This document shows, one piece after another, positions 54,712-63,583 of a stretch of DNA of 64,000 bases. The translations under genes and the position numbers were made by a program. The DNA is from Methanobacterium formicicum DSM 3637 (GTDB lineage: Archaea; Methanobacteriota; Methanobacteria; Methanobacteriales; Methanobacteriaceae): contig NZ_AMPO01000004.1 of the NCBI RefSeq assembly GCF_000302455.1, forward strand, positions 104,501 to 168,500, written 5' to 3'. The notes beneath the pieces were generated by a model, which searched no databases, was not told the DNA's origin, and saw nothing but the letters and a program-made list of their open reading frames with translations. Every line of letters starts with the position of its first letter. Positions within the stretch are counted from its first letter, which is position 1.

Positions 54712-55715
54712 TTTAGCATATCTCTCCTAATGAGATCACCCTTAAAAATATCTGAGTACGTTTTTCTCCCAATAATGTGGTTAATTTCTGTGGGAGGTAT
54801 TGATCCATCTGGTGATGGTCTTAAAACAATTAAATCTTCTTTTCCGATTATTTGCATACGCGGAATGTCAGTTTTAGCATATACTGCCCTTCTCCATTTT
54901 CTTTCATCTATTTCAGGAGTTGAGGGTGTTATATTATTTTCACCAAGCATTTCTTCAACTTCTCTAATGTGCATGATCATCTCTTTCAGTTCTGATGGTT
55001 CCAATGCATAGGAATGATCAGGCCCTTCTAAGTTTCGATCAATGGTGAAATGTTTTTCAATGACATTGGCACCTAACGCTACAGCTGCTGTGGGAGCATG
55101 AATTCCCAAAGTGTGGTCCGAAAATCCAACAGGAACCCCAAATTCCTTCAAAGATAATATAGACTTGAGATTTACATTTTTAGGTTCGGTGGGATACTGG
55201 GATACGCAGTGCAATATCACCAGATTATTGTTTCTTTTAGAGAGCAAATAATCAACAGTTTCTTCTACTTCATTGTAATTTGCCATTCCCGTGGAAATTA
55301 TTACGGGTTTTTTTGTATTAGAAACACTTTCTAAAAGAGGAAAATGCATTAATTCATAAGATGCTATTTTATAAGCGGGAATCGGGAATTTTTCGATTGT
55401 TTTCAGTGTTTCTTCATCAAAAACACTGAAAAAAAGGATAATTTTATGTTTTTTTGCGTGGTCAAAGAGTTCCTCATACCATTCTTCTTTTAATTCCAAT
55501 TTTTCAAGTAGTTTCACTGTTTTTAAATTTTGAAAGAGATTACTAGCTTTAAATGATTGAAATTTTACAGCATCAGCACCTGCTTCCGCCGCGATTTCAA
55601 TTAGACGTTTGGCCTGATCCAGCTTTCCGTCATGATTAGAACCCGCTTCAGCAATTATAAAGCATGGCTCACCTTCCCCTATCTTCCTACCGGCAATTTT
55701 AATATTATTAAGCAC
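54708..55715 (-). CDS. pseI: Nonulosonate (pseudaminate/sialate-type) synthase, NeuB family
   Basis: A 335-residue NeuB/PseI-type synthase condensing phosphoenolpyruvate with a six-carbon amino sugar. CFIIAEAGSNHDGKLDQAKRL begins the TIM barrel, DAVKFQSFKAS, CVSQYPTEP, GFSDHTLG and NVIEKHFTIDRNLEGPDHSYALEP line the active site, and a C-terminal SAF (antifreeze-like) domain spans about 285-335 (RRAVYAKTDIPRMQ, IRRDMLK). Pseudaminate rather than sialate is favoured by the linked pseB, pseC and pseG genes. It starts 10 bp after the pseC stop. Confidence 0.9.
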   Translation of the reverse strand: MLNNIKIAGRKIGEGEPCFIIAEAGSNHDGKLDQAKRLIEIAAEAGADAVKFQSFKASNLFQNLKTVKLLEKLELKEEWYEELFDHAKKHKIILFFSVFDEETLKTIEKFPIPAYKIASYELMHFPLLESVSNTKKPVIISTGMANYNEVEETVDYLLSKRNNNLVILHCVSQYPTEPKNVNLKSILSLKEFGVPVGFSDHTLGIHAPTAAVALGANVIEKHFTIDRNLEGPDHSYALEPSELKEMIMHIREVEEMLGENNITPSTPEIDERKWRRAVYAKTDIPRMQIIGKEDLIVLRPSPDGSIPPTEINHIIGRKTYSDIFKGDLIRRDMLK

Positions 55716-55724
55716 AATTCCACC

Positions 55725-56856
55725 TTATTCCGTAAATAATTCTATTTTATTACAAATAAATTCTATTTGATCCTCTTTTAATTGGGGGTGGAGAGGTAAG
55801 GTTATTATCCTGTTAAAAACATCCTCGGTAACAGGAAAATCATTTGGATCAAAATTGAAATTATTTTGATAATAAGAAAAATGGTATATTGGTATGTAAT
55901 GAACATTTACTCCAATGTCGTTGCTTTTCATGTATCTAAAAAAATTCATCTCTATCTATTTGTTTATCAAGAAGGATAGTGTAAATGTGCCAAGCGTGTT
56001 TAACACTGGACTTTGCAGTGGGCAATTCCAGAAAATCTACTTCAGATAGTCTTTTGGAGTATAATTCCACCAATTTTAGCCTTTTATTTAGGAATCCATC
56101 CAATTTTTTTAGTTGAGAAATACCCAGAGCAGACTGGAAGTCAGTTATACGGTAATTTCTCCCTAACCTTCTGATATCATAGGCATAATCCATTTTGGCC
56201 TGTCTTTTATGCAAATCTTTGTCTATTCCATGATTTCTGAGAATTTTCAATTCTCTATCAAATTCAGAGTTATTTGTTATTACCGCACCTCCCTCCCCAG
56301 TTGTAATATGTTTCACAGGATGAAAACTAAAAATAGTCATGTCAGCGAAATTACCCACATTCTTCCCATAATATTTGGAGCCTAATGCATGACAGGCATC
56401 TTCTATTAAAAACAATCCATTTTCATTGGCAATTTTCTTTATTTCATTAATATCACAGGGTTGGCCCGCATAATCAACATATATGATTGCTTTTGTTTTT
56501 TCAGTAATTTTTTCCATTAGTTCATTAGGATTGATATTTCTAGTTTCCTTTTCTATGTCAGCAAAAACAGGAGTTAAATTATTATATATGATAGAATTTG
56601 CAGTTGCTGCAAAAGTAAAGGGAGTTGTAATAACCTCAGACCCTTTTTCCAAATTTAATGTTTGAACTGCAATATCTAGAGCACTAGTGCCTGAATTGAC
56701 AGCAGTGGCAAAGTTGCATCCAATGTACTTACACAAAGATTTTTCAAATTCTTCCACTTTAGGACCCGTAGTAATCCAATTACTCTTTAAAACAGTAACA
56801 ACTTCTTTTATATCATCATCAGTTATACACTGCATTCCGTAAGGTATTTGATCCAT
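55725..56856 (-). pseudogene. pseC: UDP-4-keto-sugar aminotransferase PseC, frameshifted
   Basis: A DegT/DnrJ/EryC1-type PLP aminotransferase split into two overlapping frames. The 5' part (56856 down to 55936, 306 residues) has the PseC N-terminus IPYGMQCITDDDIKEVV, IEDACHA (D153) and FSFHPVKHITTGEGG (PLP lysine K182), and ends RDEFF then TAG. The 3' part (from 55949 in the next frame, ending 55725) resumes with FFRYMKSNDIGVNVHYIPIYHF, the expected continuation. The break is at seven A on the plus strand, 55938-55944; one base fewer restores a protein of about 379 residues, the family length. It would make the 4-amino intermediate from the PseB product. Possibly a sequencing indel. Confidence 0.88.
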
Positions 56857-56868
56857 AAAAAGCCCCTA

Positions 56869-57867
56869 TTAAACAATATCCATTGAATCAATAAGTTTTC
56901 TTAAATCTTCACTATCAAGCCATTCTTTGTTATCACCCGATGAGTATCTGAACCCCTCTTTAACCTTTTTACCACCTGTTTTTTTGGAAGAATTAAATCT
57001 CCACCACCAATCCAAATCAGGATAAATAACAAAATGATCATCATGTTCGTAGGTATTCCTCGAATCTTCTTCTGTGATCATCATCTCATGAATTTTTTCT
57101 CCAGGTCTTATACCTATCTCATCAAATTCAACATCTTGTTTAATTGATTTGGCCAAATCACTGATTTTGAATGAAGGACATTTGCGTACAAATATTTCCC
57201 CCCCATTAGACACATCTAGGGCCTTTAAAACCATATCCACCGCTTCATCAAGTGTAATCCAAAAGCGAGTCATACGGAAATCTGTGATGGGAAATTTTAA
57301 GTTTCCTTCCTCTGCGATAGACTGGAAGAAAGGTATTATCGAACCTCTACTACCTGCCACATTCCCATATCTCACGACACTAAATGAAATATCTTCAGAA
57401 CCTACATAAGCATTTCCAGAAATAAAAAGTTTGTCTGAAACAAGTTTAGTAGCACCATAAAGGTTAATAGGGTTCACCGCCTTATCTGTTGATAATGCGA
57501 CTATTTTTTTAACTTTTTTATCTATTGCTGCATCTATTATATTCTCTGCACCATATATGTTAGTTTTAACAGCTTCAAGAGGATTATATTCGGCAGCAGG
57601 TATTTGTTTTAGTGCAGCTGCATGTATTACAATATCAACACCCTCAAAGGCCCTATAAAGTCTGTTTTTATCCCTCACATCTCCAATAAAAAAACGGAGC
57701 TTATCATTATAGCCCTTAAACTCTTTCTGCATTAAAAACTGTTTGTATTCATCTCGGGAATAAATAATGATTTTTTTAGGATTATAATTCCTTAAAACCC
57801 TTCCCACAAATTTTTTACCAAAAGAACCGGTTCCCCCGGTAATCAATATAACTTTGTCATTAAGCAT
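56869..57867 (-). CDS. pseB: UDP-GlcNAc 4,6-dehydratase (inverting)
   Basis: A 332-residue SDR enzyme. ILITGGTGSFGKKFVGRVL with the short TGGTGSFG loop and YSRDEYKQFLMQKEF mark the inverting PseB subgroup. STDKAVNPINLYGATK gives the catalytic D128/K129 and Y137/K141. It removes the 6-hydroxyl and inverts C5 of UDP-GlcNAc to make UDP-2-acetamido-2,6-dideoxy-beta-L-arabino-hexos-4-ulose, the first step to CMP-pseudaminate. It is the first gene of the 11-gene operon, so the promoter must lie in 57868-57952, shared with the divergent methyltransferase gene. Confidence 0.93.
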   Translation of the reverse strand: MLNDKVILITGGTGSFGKKFVGRVLRNYNPKKIIIYSRDEYKQFLMQKEFKGYNDKLRFFIGDVRDKNRLYRAFEGVDIVIHAAALKQIPAAEYNPLEAVKTNIYGAENIIDAAIDKKVKKIVALSTDKAVNPINLYGATKLVSDKLFISGNAYVGSEDISFSVVRYGNVAGSRGSIIPFFQSIAEEGNLKFPITDFRMTRFWITLDEAVDMVLKALDVSNGGEIFVRKCPSFKISDLAKSIKQDVEFDEIGIRPGEKIHEMMITEEDSRNTYEHDDHFVIYPDLDWWWRFNSSKKTGGKKVKEGFRYSSGDNKEWLDSEDLRKLIDSMDIV

Positions 57868-57952
57868 TCTGATAACCTTCCTATTAACTTAATAGGCATG
57901 TTAACTAATTAATTTTATGGCTGTATACTAATAATGATTTGTTGGTTTTATT

Positions 57953-58612
57953 ATGGAAGAAAAATATCAAAATTTATGGCTTAATGAAAGTTATAATTAT
58001 TTCAAGAGAAATTACGGAGATGTTGATTTAAGAACCATCAAACCTAATTTTAACTTGCAATCTTTATTAAAAAAAACAAATCTTGACTTAAACAATAATA
58101 AAATTTTAGAAATTGGTTGTGGAGCAGGTAATAACCTTTATTGGCTTAAAAATATGTTTAAAGCTGATGTTTATGGAATTGAGGTTAGCCCTAAACTTGT
58201 TAATTTATTAAATAAGAACTTTGATGAGATAACATTTATTAATTGTCATTCGCACGACCTACCCTTTAAAAAAAACAGCTTTGATTTGGTAATATTGAGA
58301 AGCGTTCTGCATTGGGTTGATAGAGATTATATTATGCAAACTGTAGGTGAAGCAATTAGAGTAAGTAACAAATATTTAATAATCTCTGATTTCGCTCCGT
58401 TAATACCATATAGTGTTGAATATAAACATCAAAATGGTCTAAAAACTTATAAAATAGATTATCAAAACTTGGTAGAGTCTTCATTGCAAATGAAAATGAT
58501 ATTTTGTGAATATTATAAATTTGAGGATGAATGGAATGCATTAAAAACAGCTTTATATAAAAAAGTCAGTATTGATGATGCATATCCTGAAAAAGATGAT
58601 TTAAGTATCTAG
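57953..58612 (+). CDS. SAM-dependent methyltransferase, class I
   Basis: A 219-residue class I methyltransferase: ILEIGCGAGNNLYWLKNMFKADVYGIEVSP is motif I and acidic loop, and LPFKKNSFDLVILRSVLHWVDRDYIMQTVGEAIRVSNKYLIISDFAP the following motifs. The substrate is unknown; the location suggests a glycan or a lipid-linked precursor. It is divergent from pseB with 85 bp between the coding starts. The C-terminal 60 residues are less typical. Confidence 0.83.
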   Translation: MEEKYQNLWLNESYNYFKRNYGDVDLRTIKPNFNLQSLLKKTNLDLNNNKILEIGCGAGNNLYWLKNMFKADVYGIEVSPKLVNLLNKNFDEITFINCHSHDLPFKKNSFDLVILRSVLHWVDRDYIMQTVGEAIRVSNKYLIISDFAPLIPYSVEYKHQNGLKTYKIDYQNLVESSLQMKMIFCEYYKFEDEWNALKTALYKKVSIDDAYPEKDDLSI

Positions 58613-59022
58613 CTTAATGGATTAAGATATCATTCTTAACATTTTTTCAATCTTATAACTCATTTCATGAAAATCATTGTTTTACCCCTTTCATGTTAAA
58701 AATAACTATTCCAATAATCCATTGACATTTATAGAGATTTTTTAATGAAAACATATTATACATAAAATAAGAGATGAATGAACTTTTATAACATAGAGTA
58801 GTTATTGAATAAAAATAATATTGTGAGCATTAGTCCTCAAACTGTTATAATTATTGGATTGACTTATGGGTGGTTTTTCTATCATTACTCCCCTCTATCA
58901 GTTTTAGACAGGAAAGAACATTTGATAAATCATTTTATATTTTTGGTTTAGTGAACAACTACTAATTTATTAGATCGCTTACACACATTAACTGTTTGGT
59001 CCCATTTTTTTGATCTTCGATT
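58613..59022. other. Intergenic region between convergent genes
   Basis: An AT-rich 410-bp stretch. The sequence TTTTAGACAGGA occurs at 58902-58913 and again at 59021-59032, where the second copy overlaps the 3' end of the GT4 gene. This may be a small duplication that carried the end of the gene. No RNA gene or open frame with a binding site is seen. Confidence 0.45.
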
Positions 59023-60207
59023 TTAGACAGGATTAAATGAATAAAATAACAAGTAACTTTCAGCAATTTTGTCCCAGCCAAAAAGTTCTATTACTTTGTC
59101 ATATCCATCCATCGAAAATTTTTTTCTCAAATTCGTGTTACCAACCAGATTTAATATTGCATTAGCAAGTTCAATACTATTTTTTTCAGATACCAATAAC
59201 CCCGTAACATTATCATGAATAATATCAGAAATCCCACCAACATCAGACCCAATAACAGGAACCCCACAAGCCATAGCTTCCAACAAAACCACACCAAGTC
59301 CTTCAGTATTCCCCTGTGAATCCACAATGGAGGGCAAAACAAACAAATCCGCAGAGTTGTACATCATAAGTAATTTTTCATCAGAAACATTCTTAACAAT
59401 TTCCACCTGGTCTCCGAGGTCCAATTCATAGATTAATGATTTCAACTTTGATTCCAATGGCCCGGATCCAACGATTTTCAACCGGGCATTTTCATGTTCA
59501 GTTAAAACATGAGGCATAGCCTTTATTAAGTATTCAAATCCTTTCCTTTCTATTAGGTAACCAACTGACAATATTTGGAATATATTTCCATCTTTATAAA
59601 CATCCAATGGTCTGAAAAAGTCTGTGTCCACTCCAAATGGTATTACCTCAATCTTCTCACCATCCAGACCTGCTTCCAGGCAAAACTTACGGGTTGCAGT
59701 GCTGTTGGTAATGGTTTTAGATGAATTATTTACCAGCCAGCGAAGAGCAAAAAGCATGTGGTACCGTTTGGAAAGATGCACTTCCTCCCCATGTATCGTG
59801 TTTATATAAGGAATTCCATAAATCTTTTTAAGGAACAATGCACCTAACCCATTGGGAATGGGCCACTGAACATGGATAACATCCATTTTCCTTAGTTTTA
59901 ACAGTGAATGCAAAACATTGAAAAACAGAAATGTTAAAACCTGAATTTTAACTAGGAATCCTTCTTTAACATTATCAATCATCCCAGATCTCCCAGAAAG
60001 CTTTTCAAATCTTTGAGGGTAGAAATAGTGAAATCTTTCCACGTGCACCCCTTCCAGGACGTAATCTGTTTCTCCACCAGTAAAAGGTGCCAGAACATGA
60101 ACTTCATGTCCTTTCTTGGCGATCTCCGTCATCAACCTGTGAACAAATATTCCATGAGGATCATCCTCAAAATCGGGATAAGCAGAGGTTATAACTCCTA
60201 TTTTTAT
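59023..60207 (-). CDS. Glycosyltransferase family 4, probable ATA start
   Basis: A 394-residue GT4 (GT-B) enzyme. From TTG 60135 the protein is 370 residues and lacks the first strand of the fold. Reading upstream in frame adds 24 codons, (M)KIGVITSAYPDFEDDPHG then IFVHR, which is the missing N-terminal strand and glycine-rich loop. The first codon there is ATA (60207-60205), and GGTG lies 5 nt upstream. The C-terminal donor site is normal: VLPSIVDSQGNTEGLGVVLLEAMACGVPVIGSDVGGI. Donor and acceptor unknown. Apart from the start, the gene looks intact. Confidence 0.83.
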   Translation of the reverse strand: MKIGVITSAYPDFEDDPHGIFVHRLMTEIAKKGHEVHVLAPFTGGETDYVLEGVHVERFHYFYPQRFEKLSGRSGMIDNVKEGFLVKIQVLTFLFFNVLHSLLKLRKMDVIHVQWPIPNGLGALFLKKIYGIPYINTIHGEEVHLSKRYHMLFALRWLVNNSSKTITNSTATRKFCLEAGLDGEKIEVIPFGVDTDFFRPLDVYKDGNIFQILSVGYLIERKGFEYLIKAMPHVLTEHENARLKIVGSGPLESKLKSLIYELDLGDQVEIVKNVSDEKLLMMYNSADLFVLPSIVDSQGNTEGLGVVLLEAMACGVPVIGSDVGGISDIIHDNVTGLLVSEKNSIELANAILNLVGNTNLRKKFSMDGYDKVIELFGWDKIAESYLLFYSFNPV

Positions 60208-60238
60208 GTTAACACCACTTCATTAATTTTAAACATAG

Positions 60239-61921
60239 TTATACCCGTTTATATATAGTTACAGAGCCAAATCTTGCCACCGCTGTATAATTTGTGAAAT
60301 TCATATCATCCCATGCACATATATAATAATCGGGACTTATCCTATTAAGTTCCTGATTTAAAGCCATTTTATCATCAGCAGTGAAATTGAAATCTTTAAC
60401 ACCCTGATATAATTTCTGATTGTCCCGGAACATTGGCATTTTCCCCACATTAGTCTGCATGTACCATCCAAAGTAGGGCCAGTAATCAGCATAGATTACC
60501 TTAGATTTGTAATCTGGATCATTAATCTTTAGCCACTGACTGGCATTATAAACATCCTGATTGAATATTTTATTCTTCTGATTCACCTCTTCTATTTCAG
60601 AAAGTTGCACTGTAACTGAAAATATCATCACTAAGGATAATACTATGGCAAAAACATACAATGTCATATTTTTCTTTTTAAAATTGAATTCAAATTTTTG
60701 GGTGAAAAAATTCAATCCTCGTGCCAGGAAATAAGCCACTGGAGGAGTCATAGAAATGAAATACCGGTGATCCTTGGCAACATACACGCTTTGGAATATG
60801 AAAAAGGCCATGAACCATGAAAAGAAAAGTAAGTCCCAGCCAACATCTAATTCCAATTCAAACGAGACATTATAGATAAGGAGGGTGATGGCAAAGAAAA
60901 TTATTTCACTTACCATGTAATTGGCTTTTCCAAAAGTCGCGACAAAAACTACCAATAAAGCCAAGATTAAAAGTAATTTAACTTTAATTCCAGTTCTTAA
61001 ATTTTTTAGGGGAGTTAAAGATCCAATTTTACCAAATACTGACCCTATTTTAGAAATATTCTGGTATGAATAAACAAATAAAGCAAATACAGCAGAAAGT
61101 ATGATTATCCAGGACGCTGTTCCTATGTAATAGGGAATATTTTTAACGAAATATAGTGTATCTGGGTTGTAGGCAAAGTGTATTGTACTCCCTGAACTTT
61201 CTGAACTTCTAAAAAAATCCATGAATGGATATAATGCATTACCGAATTTGGCATTGAAGTAGATGAATAGTGGAAGTAAAACCAGGGCCCCTAAAATCAT
61301 TCCAATTACAATGTTTCGAGGATTTTTAATCTCTCTTCTATTTGCAATGATATAGGCAAATATTGGAAAAATAATCAAAGCCAAGTTAAAGCGGGTTAAA
61401 AAAGCCAACATAGCCACAGGGAAGGCTAAGTAGAAAAATTTAGAGTTCCGTTTAACACCAAGGTAAGTGAGGTACATGGCCCATATTGAAATAGAAACGC
61501 TTGAAACATCGGTAAGGCCGGCTCCTGCAAAAGTGATTATTATGGGAAATGTTGCGAACAATAAACTGCCCAAAAAACTAATAATGGCATTAAAACGTTC
61601 TTTTAAGAATAAATAGAGACCAATACATCCTAGAATGTATATGAGTCCGTCTATGATAGATGTGATCCCCATATACAAACCATCAAATCGGAAATAGAGG
61701 GATGCTAAAAAGGAAAGTAATGGTGGCCTTAGGAGATCTGAATATCCTATTGATTTACCTGCAAATAAAGCAGAATTTGCCAGAAAATCAAAACCATCAA
61801 ACTCGGGACCCACACTTAACTGGATTCTCACCCTAAAATAAGTTATCAACCCGACAGTTATTATTAAAAGAACTAGGAAAACCAGTTTAGAATTCTTATC
61901 TTCAAATTTTTCCGTTTTCAT
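60239..61921 (-). CDS. GT-C membrane glycosyltransferase (PMT/ArnT-like), tandem copy A
   Basis: A 560-residue protein with a short cytosolic N-terminus and about 12 helices. The first external loop contains VGPEFDGFDFLANSALFAGKSIGYSDLLRPPLLSFLASLYFRF, resembling the acidic loop and RPPLL region of ArnT and archaeal PMT-like enzymes. The C-terminal 120 residues are soluble (QWLKINDPDYKSKVIYADYWPYFGWYMQTNVGKMPMF) and external. Probable donor: a polyprenyl-phosphate sugar. It is paralogous to the next upstream gene, 21 bp away. Confidence 0.8.
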   Translation of the reverse strand: MKTEKFEDKNSKLVFLVLLIITVGLITYFRVRIQLSVGPEFDGFDFLANSALFAGKSIGYSDLLRPPLLSFLASLYFRFDGLYMGITSIIDGLIYILGCIGLYLFLKERFNAIISFLGSLLFATFPIIITFAGAGLTDVSSVSISIWAMYLTYLGVKRNSKFFYLAFPVAMLAFLTRFNLALIIFPIFAYIIANRREIKNPRNIVIGMILGALVLLPLFIYFNAKFGNALYPFMDFFRSSESSGSTIHFAYNPDTLYFVKNIPYYIGTASWIIILSAVFALFVYSYQNISKIGSVFGKIGSLTPLKNLRTGIKVKLLLILALLVVFVATFGKANYMVSEIIFFAITLLIYNVSFELELDVGWDLLFFSWFMAFFIFQSVYVAKDHRYFISMTPPVAYFLARGLNFFTQKFEFNFKKKNMTLYVFAIVLSLVMIFSVTVQLSEIEEVNQKNKIFNQDVYNASQWLKINDPDYKSKVIYADYWPYFGWYMQTNVGKMPMFRDNQKLYQGVKDFNFTADDKMALNQELNRISPDYYICAWDDMNFTNYTAVARFGSVTIYKRV

Positions 61922-61942
61922 AGTCTAATTCACCAATATTGT

Positions 61943-63583
61943 CTAAGTTCGTCTTTTGTAGATGGTTACTATTCCAAACTGTTTTATTGGATTATAATTA
62001 GTTAAATTTAACCCTTCAACAATAGATAAATAATAATCAGGTTTATCTGTGTTTAACCAGTTTTCATAGGATTCTTGAGTGTTAAATAAGGGGACTTGGC
62101 TTACATTAGTCTTTAGATACCAGCTGAAGAATGGCCATAGATCAGCAGACGTTTTTTTATCCTGATATTGAGGATCATTAACTTTAAGCCATTGGCTGGC
62201 CATTTGAACATTGCTTAATTTTTCTGTGTTAGGAGATTCATTTTCTTTTATTGCAGGTATATAATCTACAGCAGATACCAGTACCATCAATACCAATAAA
62301 AATGCCAATAAATTATATAATATGTTTTTATACTTAATTTTGATGTCCCATGTTCTTTTAATTTCACTGAAAACCAATATTAAGAAATAACTTAAAGCCG
62401 GGGCCATGGTAACAAAATACCGGTCGTCTTTTATAATGTAAACGCTGTGAAATATGAAAAATGCCATAAACCATGACATAAATAGAAAATGAAAATCTAA
62501 ATCCTTAACTTCACTCTTTCTTAGAATGTTATAGGTTAAAAGGCTCAGAACAAAGAATAAACCCTCACTAACAAGGTAATGCGTCCATGCAAATGTTATA
62601 ACAAAGATTAACAGTAATGAAATAAACAATAAAATTTTTATTTTGGTAAAACGTTCCGTTTCATAATTGGATAATTCTTTAAATTTAAGTTTAACACTCT
62701 TAAGTTTAGTTATTAAGTAGATGAAAATGCTAAAGACCATAATCGATATAATGGTCAATCCACCCACACCTATGTACAGAATCAAATTTTTTAGGAAATA
62801 TAAAGGATCAGGATGATAATATACGTAAGTCGTAGACCATGATTTCTGGGTTGAGCCATAAAATGAAGACAATGGACCCAAAGGATTGCCGAATTGATTG
62901 TAAAAGAATAAAAGAACAATCAAGCCAGGTAATAAAGATAATAACATTCCCCCAAACATATTTTTAAGGGATACATCATGGCGATTAATTGCCAGATAGA
63001 AAAATATGGGAAAAATAATGAATCCTGCAGGATACCGGGTTAAAAAGGCCAGCATCGCCAGGGGAAAAGAAAAGTAAAAGAACAATGAGTTCTTTTTAAC
63101 TGCTAAAACAGTAGCATACAATGCCCAGATGGATAAAACCACACTTGGAATATCGGTAAGTCCAACTCCGATAAATAAAACAACCACTGGAAAAGTGCTG
63201 AAGAGTAAACTGCCCAAAAAGCTTTCCATGGCCTCAAATTTCATTCGGAAAAATAAATATAATCCAATGGCCCCGAATACTAAGAATGAAGCATCTAAAT
63301 AGAATATCACTGATTCAGATACCACACCTAATCGGAAGATGAGTGATGTTAGAAATGGGAAAAAGGGAGGTCTGGTCAGATCTGTGTATCCGAATCCCTG
63401 TCCAGCAAAGAACATGGCATTGGATAGGAAATCGAAAGTATCCCAAATAGGGCCAATTTCTATTTGGATCTGAACCCGGTAATACGCAATTAAAGCCACG
63501 AAAAAAACTAGAATAACGCCAAAAACCAATGAATCATGATCCCTAACATATTCTCTTAATTTCAGATACAAAGAATCCCCCAT
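61943..63583 (-). CDS. GT-C membrane glycosyltransferase (PMT/ArnT-like), tandem copy B
   Basis: A 546-residue paralogue of copy A with the same elements: IGPIWDTFDFLSNAMFFAGQGFGYTDLTRPPFFPFLTSLIFRLG in the first external loop and SQWLKVNDPQYQDKKTSADLWPFFSWYLKTNVSQVPLF in the C-terminal domain. It is the first gene of the pair and is translated from ATG 63583 after GGGG. The two probably add the same or related sugars. Sequence drift between copies suggests an old duplication. Confidence 0.8.
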   Translation of the reverse strand: MGDSLYLKLREYVRDHDSLVFGVILVFFVALIAYYRVQIQIEIGPIWDTFDFLSNAMFFAGQGFGYTDLTRPPFFPFLTSLIFRLGVVSESVIFYLDASFLVFGAIGLYLFFRMKFEAMESFLGSLLFSTFPVVVLFIGVGLTDIPSVVLSIWALYATVLAVKKNSLFFYFSFPLAMLAFLTRYPAGFIIFPIFFYLAINRHDVSLKNMFGGMLLSLLPGLIVLLFFYNQFGNPLGPLSSFYGSTQKSWSTTYVYYHPDPLYFLKNLILYIGVGGLTIISIMVFSIFIYLITKLKSVKLKFKELSNYETERFTKIKILLFISLLLIFVITFAWTHYLVSEGLFFVLSLLTYNILRKSEVKDLDFHFLFMSWFMAFFIFHSVYIIKDDRYFVTMAPALSYFLILVFSEIKRTWDIKIKYKNILYNLLAFLLVLMVLVSAVDYIPAIKENESPNTEKLSNVQMASQWLKVNDPQYQDKKTSADLWPFFSWYLKTNVSQVPLFNTQESYENWLNTDKPDYYLSIVEGLNLTNYNPIKQFGIVTIYKRRT

